The position numbers and the translations under genes are program-made. DNA of 63,034 bases from Fibrobacter sp. (GTDB lineage: Bacteria > Fibrobacterota > Chitinivibrionia > Chitinivibrionales > Chitinispirillaceae), in NCBI GenBank assembly GCA_012523595.1, contig JAAYIG010000198.1:1-63034 (forward strand), in the 5' to 3' direction. Of the stretch, positions 17,273 to 26,076 are shown in pieces. The notes beneath the pieces were generated by a model, which was not told where the DNA came from, did no database searches, and was given only the letters and a program-made list of their open reading frames with translations. Each line of letters opens with the position of its first letter. Position 1 is the first letter of the stretch.

Positions 17273-18610
17273 TCAAACAACAGCTTCCACACGGGCTGTC
17301 CTGAATTCACCCTCTTCGACATCAGACACCATCATTTCAAATGTAATCTCTTCCGGATCAAACATGTTGTTTCCCCTCTGCTTTTTCATCAATGACGCCA
17401 CATAGTCTCTTGTGAAATCATCGGGGACAGTCGGGATTCGCCTCCCCTGATCCTCTATGGCATCAAGGACCTCTTTTACAGGTATCCGGGAAAAATCCTT
17501 TGCCGGAACAAAGGCAACACCCCTGTTCCCTACACTATGAAGAAAACCCTCATGAATCAGCCATTTGAGCATTCCAAGCGCCTGAGCATCGGTCAACTCA
17601 TAAGCAGATGTAAAATAGCTAAGTTCCGGAGGCTTTTTCTTCTTTATGAAAGCGGCTACGCAATCGAAAAATATCCTGAATGTAATGTAAGTCTTGTAAT
17701 CTCCAACCCTCCTGTCCCAGCGTCTTTTTGCTCTGAGCAAAGGACGATAGTTCTGATGAACAAAAGCGATCTGTGCCCCGAACAAGGTTATCAAAGCAAC
17801 AAAGAAAAGAGAGATCAGAAAAAGAGGCAGAATTCCAAAAGCTCCATAAATAGTTTGTGTCTGTATTGACAATCGCACATAGCCGCCAAAAAGCTTCCTT
17901 TCGAGTTCAAAAAGGATACCGGCAATCAATCCTCCAATTATTGCAGACTTAAAGCACACTCTTGTGTTTGGAACGAACCAGAATATTGACGTAAATGCCA
18001 GAACCATCAGCAGAAATGGAGCAATATCCAGTGGAAAAAAACCAGACTGAACCAGTTCTAAACGCAAAGTTCTGCGAAGCTGGAATGAGGCAAAAATAAG
18101 TACCGGGCAGTACACCATAGCCATGGTATAGGTACGCAGACGGATAAAAAAGGAACGGGAGCGGGCGACTTTCCAAATTGTGTTCAGAGACTCTTCCACA
18201 GTACCAAAAAGCCCTACTGTCACTACTATCAGGGTAGCAACACCTAACCCCCGCAACTTTCGAGCATTAGTGAAAAAAGTCCCCAGATAATCCAGCACAG
18301 TCTCAGGGGCAAAGGGAAGAAGGAAGGAAAAGAATCGCTGAACCTGATCAGAACTAACCTCTACAACGCTGGCAAGCATAAAGGCGGCCGAGGCAACCAA
18401 TGGAATAAGTGTAAAGAGGAGCGCGAATGCCATAGCTGATCCCCTGGTAAAACAGTGGTTCAACACATACTCAGAAAAAACCACCCTCCAGAATGTCAGG
18501 AAATTGAGTACAGCATAAGCATGGCGTTTTCTGCACCTTTTCAGGTACTCCAGTGCATCTCCGGGATTATACTTCAGCTCATTCAGAAACCTACGGCTTA
18601 GTATCTTCAT
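17273..18610 (-). CDS. YihY/BrkB-family inner-membrane protein
   Basis: The protein has 445 residues. After a short cytoplasmic start, about six transmembrane helices (residues 38-290) carry the family pattern GSAMAFALLFTLIPLVA, TVEESLNTIWKVARSRSFFIRL and YGAFGILPLFLISLFFVALITLFGAQ. The last 150 residues form a soluble domain with a winged-helix look (LTDAQALGMLKWLIHEGFL). The family was once called RNase BN, but that assignment was withdrawn, and its function in bacteria is unsettled. The gene is monocistronic. The 224-bp gap between its start and purL contains nothing I can identify. Confidence 0.9.
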   Translation of the reverse strand: MKILSRRFLNELKYNPGDALEYLKRCRKRHAYAVLNFLTFWRVVFSEYVLNHCFTRGSAMAFALLFTLIPLVASAAFMLASVVEVSSDQVQRFFSFLLPFAPETVLDYLGTFFTNARKLRGLGVATLIVVTVGLFGTVEESLNTIWKVARSRSFFIRLRTYTMAMVYCPVLIFASFQLRRTLRLELVQSGFFPLDIAPFLLMVLAFTSIFWFVPNTRVCFKSAIIGGLIAGILFELERKLFGGYVRLSIQTQTIYGAFGILPLFLISLFFVALITLFGAQIAFVHQNYRPLLRAKRRWDRRVGDYKTYITFRIFFDCVAAFIKKKKPPELSYFTSAYELTDAQALGMLKWLIHEGFLHSVGNRGVAFVPAKDFSRIPVKEVLDAIEDQGRRIPTVPDDFTRDYVASLMKKQRGNNMFDPEEITFEMMVSDVEEGEFRTARVEAVV

Positions 18611-18834
18611 ACCATTTATAATGTTATCATTAAAATTGCGGCAAGGGCTATAATTCTGGGCTACGTTGAAAAAAACTGGAAAATCTGCTTAGTGTGAAAA
18701 ACTGGAATAAAGATGTTATTTCAAATTAATGCCTTGCACGTAAGATTGTCATGATTATTGTATATGGAGCAAAAAGTGGCCTGGAGATTCAGGAAACCCA
18801 AACTTCCAGGAATCATATACCATTTTTATGATTA

Positions 18835-21800
18835 CTATCTGAAATAGCCTACTCCTGCTTCAAAAATCTTCTGATCTTTTTCACCCTGAATGTTTATACC
18901 AATATAGTCACCTTTACGCTCGGAATGTCCCATCTTTCCCAGAATCCTTCCATCAGGACTGGTTATTCCTTCTATCGAACAAATTGAGCCGTTTGGATTA
19001 CTGTCATAACTGTCGCTGTTCCCATCACAATCAACATACTGAGTTGCTACCTGGCCATTTCGGAAGAGAGACTCAATAGCATGATCGGGAGCAATAAACC
19101 TCCCCTCACCATGGGAGATTGGAATCGCATGGATATCACCCGCGTCTACATTCATGAACCAGGGAGACTTGACTGAAACCACTTTCGTATAGACAATCCG
19201 GGAGATATGTCTTCCTATTGTGTTGAAAGTCAAAGTCGGGCTGCTCTCCTTCATGTCGATTATCTGACCGCCGGGAACAAGTCCGAGTTTGACAAGCGCC
19301 TGAAATCCGTTGCATATACCCAGCATCAGCCCGTCACGCCTGTTAAGGAATTCATCGACAGCATCCTTTATGTGAGGGTTACGGAAAAACGCGGCAATAA
19401 ACTTTCCGGACCCATCGGGCTCATCTCCTGCACTGAAACCGCCTGGAAACATTATAATCTGAGCATTTTTAACCCTCTTAACCACAGCCTCAATTGATTC
19501 CTCAATATCAACCGGACTGAGATTCCTGGTTACAAAGATATCACAAACAGCGCCTGCACTCTCAAATGCCCGGGCTGAATCATATTCGCAGTTGATACCG
19601 GGGAAAACCGGTATAAACACCCTGGGACGGGCAACTTTCACTGAAGGTCGGATTCTGCACTTTTCTTTGTAAAGCAGAGCCGGTTCCGTTTTAATGAAAT
19701 CAGTGCGGCTGGGAAATACTTTTTCAAGAGGTTCTTCCCAGTGACACTGAATCTCTTCAATCCTCAGTTCAATTCCATTCAGCTTTATTACCGGTTCCGC
19801 CGATGTAGTGCCAAGCACTCTGCACTCTATACCTTCGAAGATTTTAGAGGCATCAGAGTTAGCTGCGATCTCAAGAACCATCGCTCCAGGATCAGCACTG
19901 AAAAGTTCTCCGGCAGGCATTTCCTCTGTAAAACACATCCCTATCCTGTTACCGAAGCTCATTTTGCTTACAGCCTCGGCTATTCCACCCGTCCTTACAG
20001 TATGAGCGGCGAGCACCATGCCCTCACTTATGGCTTTATGAACAGCAGTAAAACACCTGTCTATTGCTTTGATATCGCACATTCCATGACTGTCGCGGCC
20101 AGTTCGCACCAGCAGGACTTTCGAGTCTGTCTTCTTGAATTCAGGCGAAATCACCTTTCTGATATCGACTGGAGCCACTGCAAAAGCAACCAGTGTGGGT
20201 GGAACGTTAAGATCTTTGAAAGTTCCAGACATGCTGTCCTTCCCCCCGATTGCCGGAATGCCAAGCCCGACCTGCGCGTAATGAGCACCCAGCAGCGCGG
20301 CAAACGGTTTTCCCCATTTCCAGGGATCCGTCCCGATTTTCTCGAAATACTCCTGAAGAGTGAGCCTGACACGATGGTGATCACCTCCAATAGCAACTAT
20401 TTTGGCGATCGCCTCTATTACCGCATAGAAAGCGCCATGAAACGGACTCCACTTTGAGAGAGCGGGACTATACCCGTAGCTCATCGCTGTACCCGCAGTT
20501 GTTGAACCCTCAAGAACAGGCAGCTTGGCAACCATACTTTCTGCCGGGGTACTCTGGTATTTCCCTCCGAAAGGAAGCAGCACAGTTGAAGCTCCAATCG
20601 TGCTGTCAAAACGTTCCACCAGCCCCTTCTGACTGCAGACATTAAGATCAGAAAGCATCTCTTTCCAGGCTTGGTCCAATGGTAATTTCCCGTATCTTTT
20701 CGTTGAAAGATCGAAATAATCCGCTGAACAATCCGGAGAAATCACCTTTACAGTTGCGTTCTGTTTGACTCCGTTGGTATCGATAAAATCCCTGCTGAGG
20801 TCAACAATAGTTTTCCCCCGCCATTTCATCTTCAACCTGCGGTTATCGGTGACTCTGGCTACCACTGCTGCCTCGAGGTTCTCTTTTGACACCTCAGCAA
20901 GAAATGCATCCAGATTGTCGGGAGCGATAACACACGCCATTCTTTCCTGCGATTCCGAAATAGCCAGTTCCGTTCCGTCAAGACCATCGTATTTTTTGGG
21001 CACAGCGTCAAGATCAATATCAAGACCTGGGGCAAGCTCTCCAATTGCCACAGAAACTCCACCCGCACCAAAATCATTGCATCTCTTGATCATTAAGCTG
21101 ACTTCCCTCTTCCGGAACAGGCGCTGAAGTTTACGCTCTGTTGGAGGATTTCCCTTCTGTACCTCTGCACCGCAGGTAAGTATTGATTCTTCTGTGTGTT
21201 CCTTTGATGATCCTGTTGCCCCCCCGCAACCATCCCGACCGGTTCTTCCACCGACAAGGAGCACCAGATCACCGGCAGCAGGCCTTTCACGCACAACATT
21301 AGCCCTTGGTGCTGCACCGATCACCGCCCCGATCTCCATCCGCTTGGCCACAAACCCCTCATCGTAAACTTCCGCGACATGGCCGGTCGCAAGCCCTATC
21401 TGGTTTCCATAAGAGCTGTATCCCTGAGCTGCAAGAACTGTTATCTTTCTTTGAGGCAGCTTTCCCGGGAGTGTTTCCTCAACGCTGCGACGCGGATCAC
21501 CCGATCCGGTAACCCTCATCGCCTGATAAACATAGGAGCGCCCGGAAAGAGGATCCCTGATTGCACCACCCAGACATGTAGCTGCACCACCGAATGGTTC
21601 AATCTCTGTGGGATGATTGTGAGTCTCATTTTTAAACATCACAAGCCACTCTTCCTCTTTCCCATCAATTTCAACAGGCACAACTATACTGCATGCATTG
21701 ATCTCCTCTGAAGAATCAAGATCATCGAGCAGCCCGCGTTTTTTAAGCTCTTTTGCCCCTATGGTAGCCAGATCCATCAAAGAGATGTCCCTTTCATAAT

Positions 21801-22599
21801 TACCATAAACAAACTGACGGGCATCTTTGTATCGGGAGAAAGCAATTTTCAGAGGTTCACTGAATACTCCCTCTTCGATATGGACATCATCGATAGCTGT
21901 GAGGAAGGTAGTATGGCGGCAGTGATCTGACCAGTAGGTATCAAGCATGCGGATTTCGGTTATTGTAGGATCACGCTTTTCACTGTCACGGAAAAATTTC
22001 TGACAGAAAAGCAGGTCATCCAGACGCATGGCAAGGCCCATGGAGATGCGGAACTGTTCCAGTCGAGACTCATCAGAATGTATAAAACCCCCGAGAACTT
22101 TCACATCCTCAGGAATTTCTGTTTTCATTTCCAGTGACTCCGGTTTTTCGAAAGCAGCTTCCCGGGAATCAACAGGGTTTATACAGTAATTTTTTATCTT
22201 TAAAAATTCATCATCCGAAATATTTCCCTGAAGAACAAAGACCTGAGCAGTAGCTACTGATGGCCGATTACCATGTGTTAAAAGCTGAATACACTGGGAG
22301 GCGCTGTCGGCACGCTGATCATACTGTCCGGGAAGGTATTCGATTGCAAATGCTTTTTCATCACTGCCCAGGGGCATGTTTTCATCATAGAGGAGATCAA
22401 CAGGCGGTTCTGCAAAGATGGTATTGCGCGCAGCGATATATTCCTGCTCTGAGATTCCTTCTATGTCATAACGATTCAGTATTCTGACACCGGTTAGTAC
22501 TTTTATGCCGAGATTTTCTCTGAGATCATACAGTAAGCCGGAAGCCGCTACATCACATCCTTTTTTCTTTTCTACGAAGAGTCTTTTTACACTGCCCAT
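18835..22599 (-). CDS. purL: phosphoribosylformylglycinamidine synthase, fused PurL-PurQ type
   Basis: This 1254-residue enzyme converts FGAR, glutamine and ATP to FGAM in purine synthesis. The N-terminus (VKRLFVEKKKGCDVAASGL) and length fit the clostridial-type single-chain enzyme. The FGAM synthetase core shows TFLTAIDDVHIEEG, NETHNHPTEIEPFGGAATC and GGKDSMSGTF. The last 260 residues are a class I glutamine amidotransferase with GGFSAGDEPDGSGKF, the nucleophile cysteine in MLGICNGFQAL (about residue 1100) and the histidine-glutamate pair in ISHGEGRF. It stands alone with no purine riboswitch that I can see, and the 3.7-kb frame is intact. Confidence 0.96.
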   Translation of the reverse strand: MGSVKRLFVEKKKGCDVAASGLLYDLRENLGIKVLTGVRILNRYDIEGISEQEYIAARNTIFAEPPVDLLYDENMPLGSDEKAFAIEYLPGQYDQRADSASQCIQLLTHGNRPSVATAQVFVLQGNISDDEFLKIKNYCINPVDSREAAFEKPESLEMKTEIPEDVKVLGGFIHSDESRLEQFRISMGLAMRLDDLLFCQKFFRDSEKRDPTITEIRMLDTYWSDHCRHTTFLTAIDDVHIEEGVFSEPLKIAFSRYKDARQFVYGNYERDISLMDLATIGAKELKKRGLLDDLDSSEEINACSIVVPVEIDGKEEEWLVMFKNETHNHPTEIEPFGGAATCLGGAIRDPLSGRSYVYQAMRVTGSGDPRRSVEETLPGKLPQRKITVLAAQGYSSYGNQIGLATGHVAEVYDEGFVAKRMEIGAVIGAAPRANVVRERPAAGDLVLLVGGRTGRDGCGGATGSSKEHTEESILTCGAEVQKGNPPTERKLQRLFRKREVSLMIKRCNDFGAGGVSVAIGELAPGLDIDLDAVPKKYDGLDGTELAISESQERMACVIAPDNLDAFLAEVSKENLEAAVVARVTDNRRLKMKWRGKTIVDLSRDFIDTNGVKQNATVKVISPDCSADYFDLSTKRYGKLPLDQAWKEMLSDLNVCSQKGLVERFDSTIGASTVLLPFGGKYQSTPAESMVAKLPVLEGSTTAGTAMSYGYSPALSKWSPFHGAFYAVIEAIAKIVAIGGDHHRVRLTLQEYFEKIGTDPWKWGKPFAALLGAHYAQVGLGIPAIGGKDSMSGTFKDLNVPPTLVAFAVAPVDIRKVISPEFKKTDSKVLLVRTGRDSHGMCDIKAIDRCFTAVHKAISEGMVLAAHTVRTGGIAEAVSKMSFGNRIGMCFTEEMPAGELFSADPGAMVLEIAANSDASKIFEGIECRVLGTTSAEPVIKLNGIELRIEEIQCHWEEPLEKVFPSRTDFIKTEPALLYKEKCRIRPSVKVARPRVFIPVFPGINCEYDSARAFESAGAVCDIFVTRNLSPVDIEESIEAVVKRVKNAQIIMFPGGFSAGDEPDGSGKFIAAFFRNPHIKDAVDEFLNRRDGLMLGICNGFQALVKLGLVPGGQIIDMKESSPTLTFNTIGRHISRIVYTKVVSVKSPWFMNVDAGDIHAIPISHGEGRFIAPDHAIESLFRNGQVATQYVDCDGNSDSYDSNPNGSICSIEGITSPDGRILGKMGHSERKGDYIGINIQGEKDQKIFEAGVGYFR

Positions 22600-22760
22600 G
22601 AATCAGCCCTTATCCTTTTTTAGCATAGTACGCCCGGGAGAAGAGATATGTTTATCCGGGAAGAGTAAAAATAAGTATTTGTAGAGGTATTAGGATGTTA
22701 AACATGGGGTGAATCGGAATTGATCTTTGTTGTATTACATTGGGAAGGGTTGGTGTACCA

Positions 22761-22924
22761 GGTCACCTCAGGGGTGATTTTGTGATTTAAGCGCTTGAGT
22801 CAGTTTTTCACCCCAGAGGTAACTTTGTGACATCCTTTTCATGGTGATGAATTAGTGATTTATTTGCAGCTAAGTCTCCTTTTCTTTTCATAGGTTCCTT
22901 ACCCCAGAGGAAACTTTATCACAA
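22761..22924. repeat. three CACCTC/GAGGTG-type palindromes
   Basis: GTCACCTCAGGGGTGATTTTGTGA at 22761, TTCACCCCAGAGGTAACTTTGTGA at 22806 and TTACCCCAGAGGAAACTTTATCACA at 22899 lie 45 and 93 bases apart, all in the same orientation. Each ends in TTT(T)(G/A)TGA or TTTATCA. They occupy the gap between purL and the accessory island. The rest of the gap shows only the small frame at 23066. Confidence 0.65.
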
Positions 22925-23065
22925 CCTTTTCGGGACTATTTTGAAGAAGGGGGACTGAGTCAGAAAAAGGAGAAAGAGGAAGTATTAATTGACAGTTGAT
23001 CACTTCAACAGGAAGAAACAGCACAAGCTATAGTCTGAAAGTTGAAAGAGTCAGGATCTATTTTT

Positions 23066-23167
23066 ATGTATGGCTCTTCTGCCAAAACCAGGGCAGAGGA
23101 GTTTCGTAAGAAATTACTGGAAAATGGTATACTATATGATATCTTATATAGAGATATACAAAACTAA
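23066..23167 (+). CDS. 33-residue frame upstream of the nucleotidyltransferase
   Basis: ATG 23066 to TAA 23165-23167 encodes a charged helical peptide (SAKTRAEEFRKKLLENGILY). It ends 15 bases before the nucleotidyltransferase start. It could be a leader peptide, the tail of a decayed regulator, or chance. Confidence 0.3.
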   Translation: MYGSSAKTRAEEFRKKLLENGILYDILYRDIQN

Positions 23168-23181
23168 ATAAAGGATACAAG

Positions 23182-23947
23182 TTGGGCGAAATCTTAAATA
23201 GAATGAACCAGGAAAAGATGATCAAAATGCTTGAGGCCTTTGATCAGGAATTAAATCGTCCTTTAAGATTAATCATAAAGGGTGCTTCGGCACTGATCAT
23301 AAACGGGGCTATCACGAGACCGTCCAAGGATATCGATGTCCTTGGGGCATCTGAGGACATAAATAAAGACCCGTATCCAAAGATCATAGAGAAGATTGCC
23401 AGAGAGTATTCGCTGGATCACCAGTGGATAAATGAAAGGGCTAAAATCACTTTCGATTATGTTATAAGCCGGATCTTATCCTTATACAGGGAAATTTTAA
23501 ATATCTCGAACCTTATATCATATCTAAAGCAGATTCGGTTATTACCAAATTCGCCAAGTATGATAATATCCGTTCCTGGGATATTCAGGATATAAGGCAA
23601 ACGCCCTTTAATGATGATGATCTTAAGTTGCTCAGGCAGAAACAGGATGATCTGTACACGAGAGATCCGGAGTTGTCGCTCAGGATAGAAATTCAGTTCA
23701 AATCCATCAGGCCTGAATTCATCAAAACTGAAGAAGGGTTCAGGTACTCGATAGCATCGGAAATAGCACTATATGCATCGAAGAGGTATGGAATTTATCT
23801 GAGTATGAACAGCAGAATTATATCGATTCTGAAGCAGACAGTTCCAGTTCTACCTACGAAAAAGCTGTTATGGAAATTGATAACATTGCACTAAGCCGTG
23901 TTCTGAAAAAGAAGGAAAGAGAGATGTCCCATGGCCTTGATATATGA
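23182..23947 (+). pseudogene. AbiEii/DUF6036-like nucleotidyltransferase, frameshifted
   Basis: From TTG 23182 (AAAGGA upstream) the N-terminus carries the nucleotidyltransferase motif IIKGASALIINGAITRPSKD followed by IDVLG. The G-x-AL and R-x-(S/T)-x-DID(V/L) elements of AbiEii-type proteins are both there. The frame is lost near 23470. Sensible sequence continues in other frames: GSYPYTGKF (to about 23503), KYLEPYIISKADSVITKFAK (to about 23795) and NLSEYEQQNYIDSEADSSSS (to TGA 23945-23947). About three single-base indels restore roughly 255 residues. The 3' end overlaps the next gene by 17 bases. It may be a dead toxin-type gene or a sequence with errors. Confidence 0.65.
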
Positions 23948-24674
23948 CAGAGGAGTGATCGACGGATGTTATGATAAGTGGATCAGACTTGGCTGGGCCG
24001 GAACCGGTGAGCCTTTTGAGGGCTTTGTCGATCCGGAGCTTCTAATAATTGAAACAACGCATGCAGGGAGGTATGAAGAACGGATTCTTAAGGCAATGCT
24101 TACCTGGATCAGAAACTTTCATGATTTGATCAACGTTCAAAGGCTTCTTCATTTTATAGATGCGGCGGATACTGCCGTATTGGGAGCGGTTATCAATATC
24201 GCGATTCAAAATGGTGCAGATCCAAGGCTTAAAACAGTCCTGAAATATTGCAAACCGAATGGTCTCCCGGAAGTTCTCTTTAAAAACGGTGATGAATTCG
24301 GGGTTTATGATAAGAACCAGAAGGAATTTGCCCGGGATGAGTATCTGAAATGGGGATTATACTGCACGATGGTTGATTTTTATGATGATGCAATGCTGGA
24401 CAAAAAAAGAGTTCTGAAAATGAATCCGTTGCTTGCGATACGGGCGTTAATTGGTCCTAATATAAGATCGGAAATTCTTTTTGCTTTGTTAAACAGTGCC
24501 AGGATTCATATCAAAGAGCTTTCAAGGCAACTGGGTTATGCGTATTCTCCTGTTTACAAAGAAATAATGTCTATGGCATCGAGCGGTTTTATCAGCATAG
24601 AAAAATTTGGCAGGGTAAATGTGCTTTCTTTATCAAAAGGGTTCGCGAGGTATTTGAGTTGTTTACCAGTGTAA
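23931..24674 (+). CDS. winged-helix partner of the nucleotidyltransferase
   Basis: This 247-residue soluble protein has a C-terminal winged helix-turn-helix (about 180-235: RSEILFALLNSARIHIKELS ... YSPVYKEIMSMASSGFI, ISIEKFGRVNVLSLS). The N-terminal half is helical and unassigned. It overlaps the broken nucleotidyltransferase gene by 17 bases. A nucleotidyltransferase next to a winged-helix regulator is the arrangement of AbiE-like toxin-antitoxin pairs, although gene order and sequence differ from classic AbiEi/AbiEii. The start could be ATG 23931 or a later codon. Confidence 0.6.
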   Translation: MALIYDRGVIDGCYDKWIRLGWAGTGEPFEGFVDPELLIIETTHAGRYEERILKAMLTWIRNFHDLINVQRLLHFIDAADTAVLGAVINIAIQNGADPRLKTVLKYCKPNGLPEVLFKNGDEFGVYDKNQKEFARDEYLKWGLYCTMVDFYDDAMLDKKRVLKMNPLLAIRALIGPNIRSEILFALLNSARIHIKELSRQLGYAYSPVYKEIMSMASSGFISIEKFGRVNVLSLSKGFARYLSCLPV

Positions 24675-24909
24675 AACTGAGAAGGAACTGGTCGGCCATA
24701 GAGCATGTTTTCGTTTCTACCAAAATTAAAACAAAGGAGCTGTTATTAAACCAACTCTTATTCAATTTACAATATTGAAACAGATTTAGTCACTTATTCC
24801 TTCATATCTTGTAATTAATCTTTCACACAATATTCTCAATGGTGTGTATGATTCATTGCGTTTTCACAAAAGAGCACTTTCGAATTGTACATGATATAAG
24901 CCGGCAAGA

Positions 24910-25080
24910 ATGGTCTGTCGCATGTACTTTTCTCGTGAGCACTGGGTAAGAATACGAACGAATAATCCGTTAGAGAGGCTCATGAGGGAGATCCGAAGAA
25001 AAACACGGGTTGTAGGGTGCTTCCCGGATGGACAATCAGCATTGGTGTTAGCTGCTGCAAGGTTAAGGCTCCCAAATAGA
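24910..25080 (+). pseudogene. IS256-family transposase, C-terminal remnant
   Basis: The frame encodes FSREHWVRIRTNNPLERLMR and REIRRKTRVVGCFPDGQSAL with AAARLR following. This is the conserved C-terminal end of IS256-type (mutator-like) transposases, including the last acidic catalytic residue in NPLER. Nothing of the first 300 or so residues is present upstream, so only the 3' end of the gene survives. It marks the accessory island as a past insertion site. The bases 24675-24909 hold no other recognisable feature. Confidence 0.8.
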
Positions 25081-25137
25081 AAGGGGCATGGGTCTCAAAG
25101 TAATAATATTACTTAAAAAAGAACACCACGCCCCTTT
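25080..25137. terminator. nested inverted repeat between convergent genes
   Basis: AAAGGGGCATGG (25080-25091) pairs with CCACGCCCCTTT (25126-25137) with one mismatch. Between them lies the palindrome AAGTAATAATATTACTT (25098-25114). It follows the transposase remnant and faces the nadA 3' end. It may be the terminal repeat of the lost IS256-like element, a bidirectional terminator, or both. Confidence 0.5.
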
Positions 25138-25164
25138 AAAACCATTAGGACAGGGAAAAAAACC

Positions 25165-26076
25165 TCAAACACTCATCTCAAGCATCCTCTTCAGCGACAA
25201 TGAGGCTCTACCCGCTATCTCCTCCGGAACAGAAATCACCTCTCCACCACTTCCATCAAGTGCTTTTTTCACCGAAAGTAGAGATCCCTTCTTCATGTTC
25301 GGACAGATCAGTTTTTCACTGAGCACCATAAATTCTTTTTCCGGATTTGTCTTCCTTAGCGTATGCAGAAGCCCGCTCTCGGTAGCTATGATAAACTTCT
25401 TGTGACTGCTGCTTTTGACAAAACTGCACATCTCACCTGTCGACAGTACATGATCACAGAGATTTCTGCACTCCGCCGATGCTTCAGGGTGGATAAGCAG
25501 AACAGCATCCGGATATTCATCCCTTGCCCGGAGAATCATCTCCCGGGTTATCCACTGATGTGTCGGGCAGAATCCATCCCAGAAAACCATTTTCCTTCCT
25601 GTTTTCTCCTGAACAAAAGATCCAAGGTGCTTATCCGGTACAAAGATTATACCTCTGTCCTCAGGAAGCTTTCCGGCTATCCTGACCGCATTCGAGCTTG
25701 TGCAGCAGACTTCGCTCTCCGCCTTTACCTCTGCAGTAGAGTTGACATAACACATGACCAGATAATCAGGGTACTGTGTCTTGAGCTCCCTGAGATCGGA
25801 TGCATCGATCATATCTGCCATCGGGCAGCCGGCATCTTTTTCAGCAAGGATCACTTTTTTTCCGGGATTGAGAATAGAGGCAGTCTCTGCCATGAAACGC
25901 ACTCCGCAGAAAACTATTATGTCCGCACTTGTACGGCTTGCTTCCACACTGAGCCCGTAGGAATCTCCCACAAAATCGGCAATATCCTGAACTTCAGCAG
26001 GCTGATAAGTATGCGACAGAATTACCGCACGTTTTTCAATTTTCAATTCATTTATTTCTTTTTGCAAACTATTCAT
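25165..26076 (-). CDS. nadA: quinolinate synthase NadA
   Basis: This 303-residue protein is a [4Fe-4S] enzyme that condenses iminoaspartate with dihydroxyacetone phosphate to quinolinate in NAD synthesis. Motifs are AVILSHTYQPAEVQDIADFV, the cysteine in FCGVRFMAETA, the substrate loop YVNSTAEVKAE and the second cysteine CCTSSNAV. The third lies in the segment SAECRNLCDHV. Its start overlaps the cysteine desulfurase stop by 8 bases, which makes biological sense because the cluster must be assembled from cysteine sulfur. No nadB or nadC is in the window. Confidence 0.96.
   Translation of the reverse strand: MNSLQKEINELKIEKRAVILSHTYQPAEVQDIADFVGDSYGLSVEASRTSADIIVFCGVRFMAETASILNPGKKVILAEKDAGCPMADMIDASDLRELKTQYPDYLVMCYVNSTAEVKAESEVCCTSSNAVRIAGKLPEDRGIIFVPDKHLGSFVQEKTGRKMVFWDGFCPTHQWITREMILRARDEYPDAVLLIHPEASAECRNLCDHVLSTGEMCSFVKSSSHKKFIIATESGLLHTLRKTNPEKEFMVLSEKLICPNMKKGSLLSVKKALDGSGGEVISVPEEIAGRASLSLKRMLEMSV

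Noticed and set aside
19741-20457. 238-residue open frame on the plus strand inside purL
   Set aside because: It lies antisense to the intact purL gene, lacks an RBS and has no family features. It follows from the codon use of purL.
22600-22760. Purine riboswitch before purL
   Set aside because: The upstream region lacks the conserved loop and junction sequences of the purine riboswitch.
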